DNA from: Mycolicibacterium crocinum
GTDB taxonomy: Bacteria > Actinomycetota > Actinomycetes > Mycobacteriales > Mycobacteriaceae
Reading direction: 5' to 3'
Assembly (NCBI RefSeq): GCF_022370635.2
Contig: NZ_CP092362.2
Span: 1,178,001 to 1,242,000 of the forward strand
Length of the DNA: 64,000 bases
Position 1 is the first letter of the stretch. Each line of letters starts with the position of its first letter. Shown piece by piece: positions 15,832 to 25,582 of the stretch. Position numbers and translations under genes: made by a program. The notes under the pieces are model-generated. The model did not search any database. It saw nothing but the letters and a program-made list of their open reading frames with translations, and was not told the DNA's origin.

Positions 15832-16592
15832 CAGAACCGGTAAGGGTAGAACGCAACGGACCGGTGACCACGGTGATCATCGACCGTCCCCAGGCCCGCA
15901 ACGCCGTCAACGGTCCCACCGCGATGGCGCTGTTCAACGCCTTCGACGAGTTCGACAAAGACGACTCGGCATCGGTGGCCGTGCTCTGGGGCGCCAACGG
16001 AACCTTCTGTGCGGGAGCCGATCTCAAAGCCATCGGCACATCCGACACGAACCCCACGCACCGAGATGGGCCCGGCCCCATGGGGCCGAGCCGCATGCAG
16101 CTCTCCAAACCGGTGATCGCCGCGGTGAGCGGCTACGCCGTCGCCGGCGGTCTCGAGCTGGCGTTGTGGTGTGACCTGCGGGTCGCCGAAGAAGACGCCG
16201 TGTTCGGGGTGTTCTGCCGCCGCTGGGGAGTGCCGCTGATCGACGGCGGTACCGTGCGGCTGCCGCGGCTCATCGGCCACAGCCGGGCGATGGACCTGAT
16301 CCTGACCGGCCGCGCCGTCGACGCTCAGGAGGCGTTGGCCATCGGCCTGGCCAACCGGGTGGTGCCCACGGGGCAGGCCCGTCAGGCCGCCGAGGAGCTG
16401 GCCGCCGAACTCGCGCAGCTACCCCAGCTCTGTCTGCGTTCGGACCGCACCTCGATGCTCAACCAGTGGGGCCGATCCGAAGCAGAGGCCATGGATTTCG
16501 AGTTCGGCAGCCTGTCGCGGGTGGCTGCCGAATCCCTCGCCGGGGCACAGCGATTCGCGCAGGGGGCCGGCCGGCACGGCGCGAAAGCCTGA
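15828..16592 (+). CDS. echA5: enoyl-CoA hydratase/isomerase family protein
   Basis: 254 aa crotonase, ATG at 15828 overlapping the PaaX gene stop. The segments VIIDRPQARNAVNG, WGANGTFCAGADLKAIG and AVSGYAVAGGLELALWCDLRVAEEDAVFGVFCRRWGVPLIDGGTVRLPRLIG are typical of EchA-type hydratases. It closes the four-gene acyl-CoA operon (Rv0675 position). It differs in sequence from the echA4 product, so the two probably act on different intermediates. Confidence 0.9.
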   Translation: MTEPVRVERNGPVTTVIIDRPQARNAVNGPTAMALFNAFDEFDKDDSASVAVLWGANGTFCAGADLKAIGTSDTNPTHRDGPGPMGPSRMQLSKPVIAAVSGYAVAGGLELALWCDLRVAEEDAVFGVFCRRWGVPLIDGGTVRLPRLIGHSRAMDLILTGRAVDAQEALAIGLANRVVPTGQARQAAEELAAELAQLPQLCLRSDRTSMLNQWGRSEAEAMDFEFGSLSRVAAESLAGAQRFAQGAGRHGAKA

Positions 16593-16603
16593 GGCCGCGA
16601 CAA

Positions 16604-17008
16604 CTACGACTTGTTGAGCGTGTTGCCCGAGCCCAGGTTGTTGACCTTCGGATCACCCTTGTAGTTGATCGTGTTGTTGAGGCCGACGACCGACAGTTCC
16701 TTGTCGATCTTGTCGAAGGTGATCTTGTTGTCCGCGCCGCCGATGTTCACCGATGCGCAGGTTCCCTTCACGGTCAGCGTGTTGTTCGAACCGCCGACGT
16801 TCAGGGATTTGCCGTCCGCGCAGTCGATCTCGGCGGTGGTGCCGAACGAGCCGTAGTTGATGGTGTTGCCCACCTCCACCTGAGCTCCTGAGCTTCCGGC
16901 GGTGGCCGTCGGCGACGGTGAATCCTTACTGGTGGATCCGCAGCCGGCCACGACGATGGCGGCGAGAACGCCGATCCCAGCGATGAGGGTGGGGGAGTGC
17001 ATCGGCAT
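16604..17008 (-). CDS. DUF3060 lipoprotein
   Basis: 134 aa with a lipoprotein signal (IAGIGVLAAIVVAGCGST, lipobox VAGC). The mature part has short strand-turn repeats ending in Asn-rich turns: VGGSNNTLTVKGTC, IGGADNKITFDKI, VGLNNTINYKGDP, NLGSGNTLNKS. This is the DUF3060 pattern and suggests a small beta-solenoid at the cell surface. Two Cys (EIDCADG, KGTCAS) could form a disulphide. The function is unknown. It lies next to a second DUF3060 gene on the same strand. Confidence 0.8.
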   Translation of the reverse strand: MPMHSPTLIAGIGVLAAIVVAGCGSTSKDSPSPTATAGSSGAQVEVGNTINYGSFGTTAEIDCADGKSLNVGGSNNTLTVKGTCASVNIGGADNKITFDKIDKELSVVGLNNTINYKGDPKVNNLGSGNTLNKS

Positions 17009-17021
17009 CCGTCCTTCGCGA

Positions 17022-17414
17022 TTACGCCGGAACGCGGTCGATCCGGTTCGTCATTCCCAACTCGCGGCCGCGGTCGAGGACGAAGGGTTCGCCGCTCTTG
17101 TAGAGGACCGTCTGGTCCCACCCGTAGACCGTGATGTCATTGACGACGTTATCGGCGATCACGGTGTTCGACGACCCCTGCGTGGTGACCGCCCAGCACG
17201 AGCCCAACGCGGTGATCTGGTTCTCGGCCCCGTTGATGAACAACGTCGAGCCGTTGCAGTCGATCGTCTGGACGATGCCCACGCCGACGATGTGGGTGTC
17301 GCCGTTCTTCGCGTGCGCCACCGGTGATGCGACCATGCCGGTGATCCCCGCCGTCAGAGCGGCTACGCAGGTCGTGATGAACGCGCAGCCGCGGTGTCCC
17401 CAGCTCACCGACAT
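17022..17414 (-). CDS. secreted DUF3060 protein
   Basis: 130 aa from ATG 17414 (MSVSWGHRGC), chosen because AGAGAGG lies upstream. A longer in-frame start at 17468 would add 18 residues with no signal character. A signal peptide ends near SPVAHA-KNG. The mature part carries the same short Asn-turn repeats as its neighbour (INGAENQITALGSC, TQGSSNTVIADNVVNDITVYG). Two cysteines are placed as in the lipoprotein paralogue 13 nt downstream. The pair looks like an old tandem duplication with different anchoring. Confidence 0.78.
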   Translation of the reverse strand: MSVSWGHRGCAFITTCVAALTAGITGMVASPVAHAKNGDTHIVGVGIVQTIDCNGSTLFINGAENQITALGSCWAVTTQGSSNTVIADNVVNDITVYGWDQTVLYKSGEPFVLDRGRELGMTNRIDRVPA

Positions 17415-17507
17415 GCCTCTCTTTCCACCCAACCCGAGTTGGAGCCTACGTGGCTGCCGGTCGGTCAACTAGAGTTCTTCGTCGATCCACCATCGAAGGG
17501 CCTCGTG

Positions 17508-18146
17508 ATGACATCTGAGCCGGAACCGGACTCGGCGGCCGACCGGCCGCGCGCCGGCAACCGGTCGTCGGCGAGGTCAGCCAAGCTGAGCCGCGAGGTC
17601 ATCGTGAACGCGGCCCTGACCTTCCTCGACCGCGAGGGCTGGGACGGCCTGACCATCAACGCCCTGGCCACCCAGCTGGGCACCAAGGGCCCGTCGCTGT
17701 ACAACCACGTGCACAGCCTGGAAGACCTGCGCCGCACGGTCCGCATGCACGTCGTCGACGACATCCTGCAGATGCTGTCCACGGTCGCCCAGGGCCGCAC
17801 CCGTGACGACGCCGTGATGGCGATGGCCAGCGCATATCGCAGTTACGCCCACCACCACCCGGGTCGGTACTCTGCCTTCACCCGCATGCCGCTGGGCGGC
17901 GACGACCCCGAGTTCACCGCCGCGTCGCACGCGGCCTCGGTCCCGATCATCGAGGTGCTGACGTCCTACGGTCTGGACGGGGAGGACGCGTTCTACGCAG
18001 CCCTGGAGTTCTGGGCCGCGGTGCACGGGTTCGTCCTGCTGGAGATGACCGGCGTGATGGACACCGTCGACGCCGACGTGGTGTTCTCCGACATGGTGCT
18101 GCGCCTGGCCGCCGGAATGGCCCACCGCAGCGGGGCGCGCGGCTGA
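17508..18146 (+). CDS. TetR-family regulator upstream of rpsL
   Basis: 212 aa from ATG 17508 (MTSEPEPD). The N-terminal helix-turn-helix reads LSREVIVNAALTFLDREGWDGLTINALATQLGTKGPSLYNHVHSLEDLRR. The C-terminal half is a TetR ligand domain of the WHG type (YAALEFWAAVHGFVLLEMTG). It sits where Rv0681 lies in M. tuberculosis, just before the str operon. It is divergent from the DUF3060 genes; CCAAC-ccga-GTTGG at 17429-17442 in the shared gap is a possible operator. The ligand is unknown. Confidence 0.85.
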   Translation: MTSEPEPDSAADRPRAGNRSSARSAKLSREVIVNAALTFLDREGWDGLTINALATQLGTKGPSLYNHVHSLEDLRRTVRMHVVDDILQMLSTVAQGRTRDDAVMAMASAYRSYAHHHPGRYSAFTRMPLGGDDPEFTAASHAASVPIIEVLTSYGLDGEDAFYAALEFWAAVHGFVLLEMTGVMDTVDADVVFSDMVLRLAAGMAHRSGARG

Positions 18147-18234
18147 CCTCCTAACGGGCACCGATTCACCGGGCCATCGGGAACCGACGCCGACATTCAC
18201 GCGTTGACCTGCAGTAAGGCGCCGTACGCCGAGT

Positions 18235-18263
18235 TTGGAGGGGCGTGCCGCGCCTGGTATCGT
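18235..18263 (+). promoter_or_regulatory. candidate str operon promoter
   Basis: TTGGAG at 18235-18240 and TATCGT at 18258-18263, spacer 17 nt, with an extended TGG just before the -10. Transcription would start near 18270 and leave a leader of about 195 nt before rpsL. The stretch 18147-18465 holds no gene. TTGACC at 18204 lacks a matching -10. Confidence 0.6.
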
Positions 18264-18465
18264 AGAAGCTCGTGCCTGGCCGATAGGGGCGCTTGCGGGG
18301 ACGCATGCGCGCACGCCGGGCCAATTCGCATGTCCAGTATGCATCGGGTTCGACCGGTGCGCAGTGCGTGCGACACGCCCGGCAGCGGGGTACGCGGCGG
18401 GGCGAAAACAGCAGTACAGAGACTTGAGAATTGCCGAAAGACGTACGAGAGAAGAAAGCCGGTAG

Positions 18466-18840
18466 ATGCCAACCATTCAGCAGCTGGTCCGCAAGGGTCG
18501 CACCGACAAGGTCGGGAAGGTGAAGACCGCGGCCCTCAAGGGCAGCCCGCAGCGCCGCGGCGTGTGCACCCGCGTGTACACGACCACCCCGAAGAAGCCG
18601 AACTCGGCACTTCGCAAGGTCGCGCGCGTGAAGCTGACGACCGGCGTCGAGGTGACCGCCTACATCCCCGGTGAGGGCCACAACCTGCAGGAGCACTCGA
18701 TGGTGCTGGTGCGCGGTGGTCGTGTGAAGGACCTCCCCGGCGTTCGCTACAAGATCATCCGCGGCTCGCTGGACACCCAGGGTGTCAAGAACCGCAAGCA
18801 GGCTCGTAGCCGTTACGGCGCGAAGAAGGAGAAGAGCTGA
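18466..18840 (+). CDS. rpsL: 30S ribosomal protein S12
   Basis: 124 aa, the mycobacterial S12 length. S12 lies at the decoding centre and controls accuracy. The positions altered in streptomycin resistance are wild type: Lys43 in [13 protein letters not shown] and Lys88 in [14 protein letters not shown]. First gene of the rpsL-rpsG-fusA-tuf operon. The stop overlaps the rpsG start (TGATG). Confidence 0.98.
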   Translation: MPTIQQLVRKGRTDKVGKVKTAALKGSPQRRGVCTRVYTTTPKKPNSALRKVARVKLTTGVEVTAYIPGEGHNLQEHSMVLVRGGRVKDLPGVRYKIIRGSLDTQGVKNRKQARSRYGAKKEKS

Positions 18841-19310
18841 TGCCGCGCAAGGGTCCCGCACCGAAGCGCCCGTTGGTCAACGACCCGGTCTACGGGTCGC
18901 AGCTGGTCACCCAGCTCGTCAACAAAGTCCTGCTGGACGGGAAGAAATCGCTGGCAGAACGCATTGTTTATGGTGCGCTCGAACAGGCTCGTGACAAGAC
19001 CGGCACCGATCCGGTCGTCACCCTGAAGCGCGCTCTCGACAACGTCAAGCCCGCCCTCGAGGTGCGCAGCCGTCGTGTCGGTGGCGCCACCTACCAGGTT
19101 CCCGTCGAGGTGCGCCCCGATCGCTCCACCACGCTGGCCCTGCGCTGGCTGGTCAGCTTCTCCAAGGCGCGCCGCGAGAAGACCATGATCGAGCGGCTGG
19201 CGAACGAGATCCTCGACGCCAGCAATGGCCTGGGTGCTGCTGTCAAGCGGCGTGAGGACACCCACAAGATGGCCGAGGCGAACCGGGCCTTCGCGCACTA
19301 CCGCTGGTGA
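18840..19310 (+). CDS. rpsG: 30S ribosomal protein S7
   Basis: 156 aa. S7 binds the 3' major domain of 16S rRNA and helps nucleate assembly of the small-subunit head. [29 protein letters not shown] and [20 protein letters not shown] are characteristic. It starts at ATG 18840 within the rpsL stop. In other bacteria S7 represses this operon by binding its mRNA; whether that holds here is not visible. Confidence 0.98.
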   Translation: MPRKGPAPKRPLVNDPVYGSQLVTQLVNKVLLDGKKSLAERIVYGALEQARDKTGTDPVVTLKRALDNVKPALEVRSRRVGGATYQVPVEVRPDRSTTLALRWLVSFSKARREKTMIERLANEILDASNGLGAAVKRREDTHKMAEANRAFAHYRW

Positions 19311-19395
19311 TCGCAACGCCGGCGGCCGCAGTGTTGCGGCATGCGCGGCGCATTGAATACACCAAACAAGCAAGCGAAAGAGTGGGAATTTAGCC

Positions 19396-21498
19396 GTGGC
19401 ACAGGACGTGCTGACCGACCTGAACAAGGTCCGCAATATCGGCATCATGGCGCACATCGATGCCGGCAAGACGACGACGACCGAGCGCATCCTCTTCTAC
19501 ACCGGTATCTCGTACAAGATCGGTGAGGTGCACGACGGTGCCGCCACGATGGACTGGATGGAGCAGGAGCAGGAGCGGGGTATCACGATCACCTCGGCCG
19601 CGACCACCTGCTTCTGGAACGACAACCAGATCAACATCATCGACACCCCGGGCCACGTCGACTTCACCGTCGAGGTGGAGCGCTCGCTGCGCGTGCTCGA
19701 CGGTGCCGTAGCCGTCTTCGACGGCAAGGAGGGTGTCGAGCCGCAGTCCGAGCAGGTCTGGCGTCAGGCCGACAAGTACGACGTGCCGCGCATCTGCTTC
19801 GTCAACAAGATGGACAAGCTGGGTGCCGACTTCTACTTCTCGGTGCAGACGATGAAGGACCGCCTCGGCGCCAACGTCGTCCCGATTCAGCTGCCGATCG
19901 GCTCCGAAGGTGACTTCGAGGGCGTCGTCGACCTGGTCGAGATGAAGGCCAAGGTCTGGCGCGGCGAGACGAAGCTCGGCGAGAAGTACGACGTCGTCGA
20001 CATCCCGGCCGACCTGCAGGAGAAGGCCGAGGAGTACCGCACCGCGATGATCGAGGCCGTCGCCGAGACCGACGACGAGCTGATGGAGAAGTACCTGGGC
20101 GGCGAAGAGCTCACGGTCGCCGAGATCAAGGCCGGTCTGCGCAAGCTCACCGTCACCAGCGCCGGCTACCCCGTGCTGTGCGGTTCGGCGTTCAAGAACA
20201 AGGGCGTGCAGCCCATGCTCGACGCGGTCATCGACTACCTGCCGACCCCGCTGGACGTCCCGGCCGCCGAAGGCCACGTCCCGGGCAAGGAAGACGAGAT
20301 CATCTCGCGCAAGCCGTCGGCCGACGAGCCGTTCTCCGGGCTGGCGTTCAAGGTCGCCACGCACCCGTTCTTCGGCAAGCTGACCTACGTCCGGGTGTAC
20401 TCGGGCAAGGTCGACTCCGGTGCGCAGGTCATCAACTCGACCAAGGGCAAGAAGGAGCGGCTGGGCAAGCTGTTCCAGATGCACTCCAATAAGGAGAACC
20501 CGGTCGAGTCGGCGTCCGCCGGTCACATCTACGCGGTGATCGGCCTCAAGGACACCACCACCGGTGACACCTTGAGCGATCCGAACAACCAGATCGTGCT
20601 CGAGTCGATGACGTTCCCCGATCCGGTTATCGAGGTCGCCATCGAGCCCAAGACCAAGAGCGACCAGGAGAAGCTGAGCCTCTCGATCCAGAAGCTGGCC
20701 GAAGAGGATCCCACCTTCAAGGTGCACCTGGACCAGGAGACCGGCCAGACCGTGATCGGCGGTATGGGCGAGCTGCACCTGGACATCCTGGTGGACCGCA
20801 TGCGCCGCGAATTCAAGGTCGAGGCCAACGTCGGCAAGCCGCAGGTTGCCTACAAGGAGACCATCAAGCGGCCGGCCACCAACGTCGAGTTCACGCACAA
20901 GAAGCAGACCGGTGGGTCCGGCCAGTTCGCGAAGGTCATCATCAACCTCGAGCCGTTTGAGGGCGAGGACGGTGCGACCTACGAGTTCGAGAACAAGGTC
21001 ACCGGTGGTCGCATCCCGCGTGAGTACATCCCGTCGGTGGACGCCGGTGCCCAAGACGCCATGCAGTACGGCGTGCTGGCCGGCTACCCCCTGGTGAACC
21101 TGAAGGTCGTGCTCCTCGACGGCGCCTACCACGACGTCGACTCGTCGGAAATGGCCTTCAAGATCGCCGGTTCCCAGGTGCTGAAGAAGGCTGCCGCGAT
21201 GGCGCAGCCGGTCATCCTGGAACCGATCATGGCCGTCGAGGTCACCACCCCGGAGGACTACATGGGTGACGTGATCGGCGACCTGAACTCCCGCCGTGGT
21301 CAGATCCAGGCCATGGAGGAGCGCAGCGGTGCGCGTGTCGTCAAGGCACAGGTTCCGCTGTCGGAGATGTTCGGCTATGTCGGCGACCTTCGGTCGAAGA
21401 CGCAGGGCCGGGCTAACTACTCCATGGTGTTCGACTCGTACGCCGAAGTTCCGGCGAACGTGTCGAAGGAGATCATCGCGAAGGCGACGGGCCAGTAA
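19396..21498 (+). CDS. fusA: elongation factor G
   Basis: 700 aa GTPase that drives translocation of tRNA and mRNA and, with RRF, splits ribosomes. GTG start at 19396. G motifs are visible: [19 protein letters not shown] (G1), a G2 region ending [34 protein letters not shown] (G3), [10 protein letters not shown] (G4). Domains II-V follow, including [18 protein letters not shown]. It lies 85 nt downstream of rpsG and 85 nt upstream of tuf. Confidence 0.98.
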   Translation: MAQDVLTDLNKVRNIGIMAHIDAGKTTTTERILFYTGISYKIGEVHDGAATMDWMEQEQERGITITSAATTCFWNDNQINIIDTPGHVDFTVEVERSLRVLDGAVAVFDGKEGVEPQSEQVWRQADKYDVPRICFVNKMDKLGADFYFSVQTMKDRLGANVVPIQLPIGSEGDFEGVVDLVEMKAKVWRGETKLGEKYDVVDIPADLQEKAEEYRTAMIEAVAETDDELMEKYLGGEELTVAEIKAGLRKLTVTSAGYPVLCGSAFKNKGVQPMLDAVIDYLPTPLDVPAAEGHVPGKEDEIISRKPSADEPFSGLAFKVATHPFFGKLTYVRVYSGKVDSGAQVINSTKGKKERLGKLFQMHSNKENPVESASAGHIYAVIGLKDTTTGDTLSDPNNQIVLESMTFPDPVIEVAIEPKTKSDQEKLSLSIQKLAEEDPTFKVHLDQETGQTVIGGMGELHLDILVDRMRREFKVEANVGKPQVAYKETIKRPATNVEFTHKKQTGGSGQFAKVIINLEPFEGEDGATYEFENKVTGGRIPREYIPSVDAGAQDAMQYGVLAGYPLVNLKVVLLDGAYHDVDSSEMAFKIAGSQVLKKAAAMAQPVILEPIMAVEVTTPEDYMGDVIGDLNSRRGQIQAMEERSGARVVKAQVPLSEMFGYVGDLRSKTQGRANYSMVFDSYAEVPANVSKEIIAKATGQ

Positions 21499-21583
21499 TC
21501 CTGGCCCGCCGGCTTGGCGGACCACAACTGAAAACATCGAAACTGCTTAACCAAAGCACCAACAAGTCCAGGAGGACACAGAA

Positions 21584-22774
21584 GTGGCGAAGGCGAAGTT
21601 CGAGCGGACGAAGCCGCACGTCAACATCGGGACCATCGGTCACGTTGACCACGGCAAGACCACGCTGACTGCAGCAATCACCAAGGTTCTGCACGACAAG
21701 TACCCGGAGTTGAACGAATCGCGCGCATTCGACCAGATCGACAATGCGCCCGAGGAGCGTCAGCGCGGTATCACCATCAACATCTCCCACGTGGAGTACC
21801 AGACCGAGAAGCGTCACTACGCGCACGTCGACGCCCCCGGTCACGCTGACTACATCAAGAACATGATCACCGGTGCCGCCCAGATGGACGGCGCGATCCT
21901 GGTGGTCGCCGCCACCGACGGTCCGATGCCGCAGACCCGTGAGCACGTGCTGCTGGCCCGCCAGGTCGGCGTCCCCTACATCCTGGTGGCGCTGAACAAG
22001 GCCGACATGGTCGACGACGAGGAGCTCCTCGAGCTCGTCGAGATGGAGGTCCGCGAACTGCTGGCCGCCCAGGAGTTCGACGAGGAAGCCCCGGTCATCA
22101 AGGTCTCCGCGCTCAAGGCCCTCGAGGGCGACCCGCAGTGGGTCAAGAGCGTCGAGGACCTGATGGACGCTGTCGACGAGTCGATCCCGGACCCGGTCCG
22201 CGACACCGACAAGCCGTTCCTGATGCCCGTCGAGGACGTCTTCACGATCACCGGCCGCGGCACTGTGGTCACCGGCCGTGTCGAGCGTGGCGTGATCAAC
22301 GTGAACGAGGAAGTCGAGATCGTCGGCATCCGCCCCACCACCACCAAGACCACGGTCACCGGTGTGGAGATGTTCCGCAAGCTGCTCGACCAGGGCCAGG
22401 CCGGTGACAACGTCGGTCTGCTGGTTCGTGGTGTGAAGCGTGAGGACGTCGAGCGCGGCCAGGTCGTCGTGAAGCCCGGCACCACCACCCCGCACACCGA
22501 GTTCGAGGGCAGCGTCTACATCCTGTCCAAGGACGAGGGCGGCCGGCACACGCCGTTCTTCAACAACTACCGCCCGCAGTTCTACTTCCGTACCACGGAC
22601 GTGACCGGCGTGGTGACCCTCCCCGAGGGCACCGAGATGGTGATGCCCGGTGACAACACCGACATCTCCGTCAAGCTGATCCAGCCCGTGGCCATGGACG
22701 AGGGCCTGCGGTTCGCGATCCGTGAAGGTGGCCGCACCGTCGGCGCCGGCCGGGTCACCAAGATCATCAAGTGA
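21584..22774 (+). CDS. tuf: elongation factor Tu
   Basis: 396 aa GTPase that brings aminoacyl-tRNA to the ribosome. GTG start behind AGGAGG. Motifs: [14 protein letters not shown] (G1), [12 protein letters not shown] (G2), [15 protein letters not shown] (G3), [10 protein letters not shown] (G4); domains II and III are complete ([28 protein letters not shown]). Last gene of the str operon, followed by a strong terminator. The S10 operon, which directly follows tuf in some bacteria, begins 27 kb away here, as in other mycobacteria. Confidence 0.98.
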   Translation: MAKAKFERTKPHVNIGTIGHVDHGKTTLTAAITKVLHDKYPELNESRAFDQIDNAPEERQRGITINISHVEYQTEKRHYAHVDAPGHADYIKNMITGAAQMDGAILVVAATDGPMPQTREHVLLARQVGVPYILVALNKADMVDDEELLELVEMEVRELLAAQEFDEEAPVIKVSALKALEGDPQWVKSVEDLMDAVDESIPDPVRDTDKPFLMPVEDVFTITGRGTVVTGRVERGVINVNEEVEIVGIRPTTTKTTVTGVEMFRKLLDQGQAGDNVGLLVRGVKREDVERGQVVVKPGTTTPHTEFEGSVYILSKDEGGRHTPFFNNYRPQFYFRTTDVTGVVTLPEGTEMVMPGDNTDISVKLIQPVAMDEGLRFAIREGGRTVGAGRVTKIIK

Positions 22775-22795
22775 TCTAGGTACAAGTCGCACGAG

Positions 22796-22823
22796 GCGGC
22801 GCTCACCTTCGGGTGGGCGCCGC
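22796..22823 (+). terminator. str operon terminator
   Basis: Stem GCGGCGCTCACC (22796-22807) with GGTGGGCGCCGC (22812-22823), 12 pairs with one T-G wobble, TTCG loop, then TTTCGTTTGTGTT. Placed 21 nt after the tuf stop. A typical intrinsic terminator. Confidence 0.85.
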
Positions 22824-22900
22824 TTTCGTTTGTGTTCAAGCCGTCCTCGTGCCGGTGACGCGGTGCTACGCTTCGGCATCTCAGCGCGGGGGTTGAGGCC

Positions 22901-23188
22901 ATGGATGACGACGATTTTCACCAGCCGGCATACCCGCCGTCGGTTCTGTTCGGCGGCGCGGCACTGGTCGCTGTACTCGGCGGGATCGTCGCAGCGGTCC
23001 TGACCGTGAGTGCGAACAGTGTCGACATTCATCACGTGCCCCCGGCACCCCGCATCCAACAGGCGGCCCCCGCTCGGCTCGCACCCGCGGCGCCGGCCAA
23101 GCCGCCGGCGCAGAACAACCTCGAGGTGGTCGTGGATCGGCTGACCCCGCATTTGCCCGGCCTGGACCGGTTGCTGAAGGAACCCTGA
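22901..23188 (+). CDS. small single-pass membrane protein, unknown function
   Basis: 95 aa. An acidic N-terminus (MDDDDFHQ) precedes one hydrophobic segment at residues ~14-38 (SVLFGGAALVAVLGGIVAAVLTVSA). A Pro/Ala-rich external linker and a short C-terminal segment (LEVVVDRLTPHLPGLDRLL) follow. No enzyme motif is visible and I do not recognise a named family. It is the first gene after the str terminator and is followed by a small palindrome at its stop codon. Confidence 0.6.
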   Translation: MDDDDFHQPAYPPSVLFGGAALVAVLGGIVAAVLTVSANSVDIHHVPPAPRIQQAAPARLAPAAPAKPPAQNNLEVVVDRLTPHLPGLDRLLKEP

Positions 23189-23200
23189 CAGGGCTGTCAG
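23185..23200 (+). terminator. small perfect hairpin at the stop of the membrane protein gene
   Basis: CTGACA-gggc-TGTCAG, overlapping the TGA stop. It could be a weak terminator or an operator for the next gene, which starts at 23260. There is no T run after it. Confidence 0.35.
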
Positions 23201-23259
23201 CAGCAGCGTCTTGGCGTTAGTCTGATCCCGACATTGCTGGCCGAGAAGGGGTGTGCCAA

Positions 23260-24114
23260 ATGTTGGGGCGGTATATCAAAGCGCAGTTGACCGTGCTGCT
23301 GTTCGGCGGCCTCGTCGGTCCCATCTTCCTGATCGTGTACTTCGCGCTCGGTCCGTTCGCGCGGCCCTATATCGGATGGATGTTCTGGACCGGTCTGCTC
23401 ATCACCGCGGCTGACGTGCTGGCCGCGCTCTGGCTGACCAACGCCGGCATCAAATCCTCGGCGCGACATGAGGAGCTCAATCAGCGCGGTGTCCTCGTGC
23501 TGGCGCAGATCACCGGGATCTCCGATACCAACTGGTTCGTCAACGACCAGCAGATGATCAAGGTGAACCTGCACTTCGACGTGCCCGGGTACCAGGGCTT
23601 CGACACGCAGGAGTCCATGGCGTCGAGCCCGACCCGCATGCAGATCCTCAACAGCCACAAGCTGGTGGCACTCGTCGAACCGGGCACGCAGAAGTACGAA
23701 ATCGACTGGAACGCCAGTGCTTTGATCGCCGGGGTGGTGCCCGCGCAGTTCACCCTCGCTGAGGACAACAAAACCTACGACCTGCGCGGCCAGGCCGGAC
23801 CGCTGATGGAGATCATGCAGATTCTGCGGGCCAATGGTGTTCCGATGAACGGCACCATCGACATCCGGTCCAACCCGGTTGTGCGCCAACAGGTGATGGA
23901 TGTCGTCCGCCGAGCCGCAGCCGGGCAGCAGGTCGCCGCCGCACCCCCGCAGGCGGCTCCGGTCCAGACGGCGCCGCCGCCGGTATACGCACCACCGGCA
24001 CCGGAAGTGTCCACCGCGCAACGGCTTCAGGAACTCGAGACGTTGCGGGCCACCGGTTCGATCACCGAGGCTGAGTACACGTCTAAACGACAACAGATTC
24101 TCGCTGATCTCTGA
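23260..24114 (+). CDS. membrane protein with C-terminal SHOCT domain
   Basis: 284 aa from ATG 23260 (MLGRYIKAQL), favoured by AAGGGG about 9 nt upstream. A GTG at 23251 lies too close to that site. Two transmembrane segments are in the first ~60 residues (LTVLLFGGLVGPIFLIVYFAL; GWMFWTGLLITAADVLAALWL). A soluble domain of about 140 residues, a Pro/Ala/Gln-rich linker and a C-terminal SHOCT motif follow (RLQELETLRATGSITEAEYTSKRQQILADL). SHOCT is a short oligomerisation or nucleic-acid-associated motif. The function is unknown. The next gene begins 7 nt after the stop. Confidence 0.7.
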   Translation: MLGRYIKAQLTVLLFGGLVGPIFLIVYFALGPFARPYIGWMFWTGLLITAADVLAALWLTNAGIKSSARHEELNQRGVLVLAQITGISDTNWFVNDQQMIKVNLHFDVPGYQGFDTQESMASSPTRMQILNSHKLVALVEPGTQKYEIDWNASALIAGVVPAQFTLAEDNKTYDLRGQAGPLMEIMQILRANGVPMNGTIDIRSNPVVRQQVMDVVRRAAAGQQVAAAPPQAAPVQTAPPPVYAPPAPEVSTAQRLQELETLRATGSITEAEYTSKRQQILADL

Positions 24115-24121
24115 CTAGCTG

Positions 24122-25564
24122 ATGGCGGCCACCGAAGCGCCGACGCAGGCTGACGGAAAAGTCAGCCTGCCGACGCTGACAGCCATGGTGGTCGGGTCCA
24201 TGATCGGATCCGGGGTTTTCCTGCTGCCGCGGCGCTTCGGAGTCGAGACCGGCGCGCTCGGCGCGCTGATCGCCTGGGGGATCGCCGGCACCGGGATGCT
24301 GATGCTGGCCTTCGTATTTCAGCGACTGGCCACCCGTAAGCCCGATCTCGACGCCGGTATCTTCGCTTACGCCAAGGCCGGTTTCGGCGACTATGTCGGG
24401 TTCAACTCGGCCATCGGCTATTGGGCCTCGGCCTGTGCGGGCAACACGTCGTACTGGGTCGTGATCACCGCGACCACAAGCGCGCTGATCCCGGGGTTCG
24501 GCGCCGGCGACACCGTGCTCGCAGTGGTGGTGTCCGCAGTCGGGGTCTGGCTGTTCGCGTTCCTGGTGATGCGCGGTGTCAAGGACGCCGCGGTGATCAA
24601 TTACATCGTCACCATCGCCAAAGTCGTGCCCATCCTGATGTTCATCGTGATCGCGATCATCGCCTTCAAAGCCGATGTCTTCGCCGATAACTTCTGGGGT
24701 GACAGTGCCTATTCGTCAGCCTCGGTATGGGAGCAGGCGAAGGGCACGATGCTGATCACCGTCTTCGTGTTCCTCGGTATCGAAGGCGCCAGTGTGTACT
24801 CTCGGATGGCCCGCAAGCGAGAGGACGTCGGGCGGGCCACGGTGATCGGGTTCCTCAGCGTGCTCAGCGTCTTCGCGTTGGTCACCTTGGTGTCGTATGG
24901 CGTGATGCCGCAGGGCGATTTAGCCGGTGTCGATCAGCCGTCGATGGCCGCGGTACTGGAATCGATTGTCGGAACGTGGGGTTCGATTCTCATCCGAGTG
25001 GGTGTGATCGTCTCGGTGCTGGGCGCGTACCTGGCGTGGACGTTGATGGCAGCCGAAGTTCTGTACATCCCCGCCAAAACCGACGACATGCCGCGGTTCC
25101 TGGCCCGCACCAACCGCCACGGTGCGCCGGTGGCGGCGTTGATCATGGCGGCCGGATTGATCTCGATTCTGCTCGTGGCGTTGTTGTTCGCCGCTGACGC
25201 ACTGGATTTCATGCTGGATCTGACCGCTGCACTGTCGCTGATTCCCTACCTGTTGGCGGCGGCCTACGCGGTCAAGCTGACGGTGACCCGGGAGACGTAC
25301 GACGATGGAAAGTCCCGCGTGCCGGACATGATCGTCGCCGGCGTAGCAACGGCATACACGTTGTTCCTCGTCAGTGCGGCGGGGGTGGACAAGTTGTTGT
25401 TGTCCTGTGTCCTGTACGCACCGGCTGCCGCGCTGTACTTCAGGGCGCGACGGGAACGCGGTCTGCGGATATTCAGGCCCGCTGAAGCGGTGCTGTTCGG
25501 TGTGATCGTCATCGGGGCGATCGCCGCTGTGGTGTCCTTGGCCAGTGGGGCGATCGACATCTGA
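24122..25564 (+). CDS. arcD: basic amino acid antiporter, APA family (arginine/ornithine type)
   Basis: 480 aa with about 12 transmembrane helices. The N-terminal helix VVGSMIGSGVFLLPRRFG carries the GSGxF substrate motif of the basic amino acid/polyamine antiporters. ArcD-like members exchange arginine for ornithine or agmatine. The arginine deiminase gene starts 19 nt downstream, supporting arginine uptake for that enzyme. The symbol rests on this pairing as much as on sequence; lysine or histidine transport is possible. Confidence 0.75.
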   Translation: MAATEAPTQADGKVSLPTLTAMVVGSMIGSGVFLLPRRFGVETGALGALIAWGIAGTGMLMLAFVFQRLATRKPDLDAGIFAYAKAGFGDYVGFNSAIGYWASACAGNTSYWVVITATTSALIPGFGAGDTVLAVVVSAVGVWLFAFLVMRGVKDAAVINYIVTIAKVVPILMFIVIAIIAFKADVFADNFWGDSAYSSASVWEQAKGTMLITVFVFLGIEGASVYSRMARKREDVGRATVIGFLSVLSVFALVTLVSYGVMPQGDLAGVDQPSMAAVLESIVGTWGSILIRVGVIVSVLGAYLAWTLMAAEVLYIPAKTDDMPRFLARTNRHGAPVAALIMAAGLISILLVALLFAADALDFMLDLTAALSLIPYLLAAAYAVKLTVTRETYDDGKSRVPDMIVAGVATAYTLFLVSAAGVDKLLLSCVLYAPAAALYFRARRERGLRIFRPAEAVLFGVIVIGAIAAVVSLASGAIDI

Positions 25565-25582
25565 CCCAAGAGGGGGACCGAC

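Noticed and set aside
19331..19362. Internal promoter before fusA
   Set aside because: TTGCGG followed by ATACAC at 17-nt spacing does not fit TAnnnT, and the gap is short. The operon promoter at 18235 explains expression.
19390..21537. Long open frames antisense to fusA and tuf
   Set aside because: Shadow frames of highly biased coding sequence. Both sense genes are full length and conserved.
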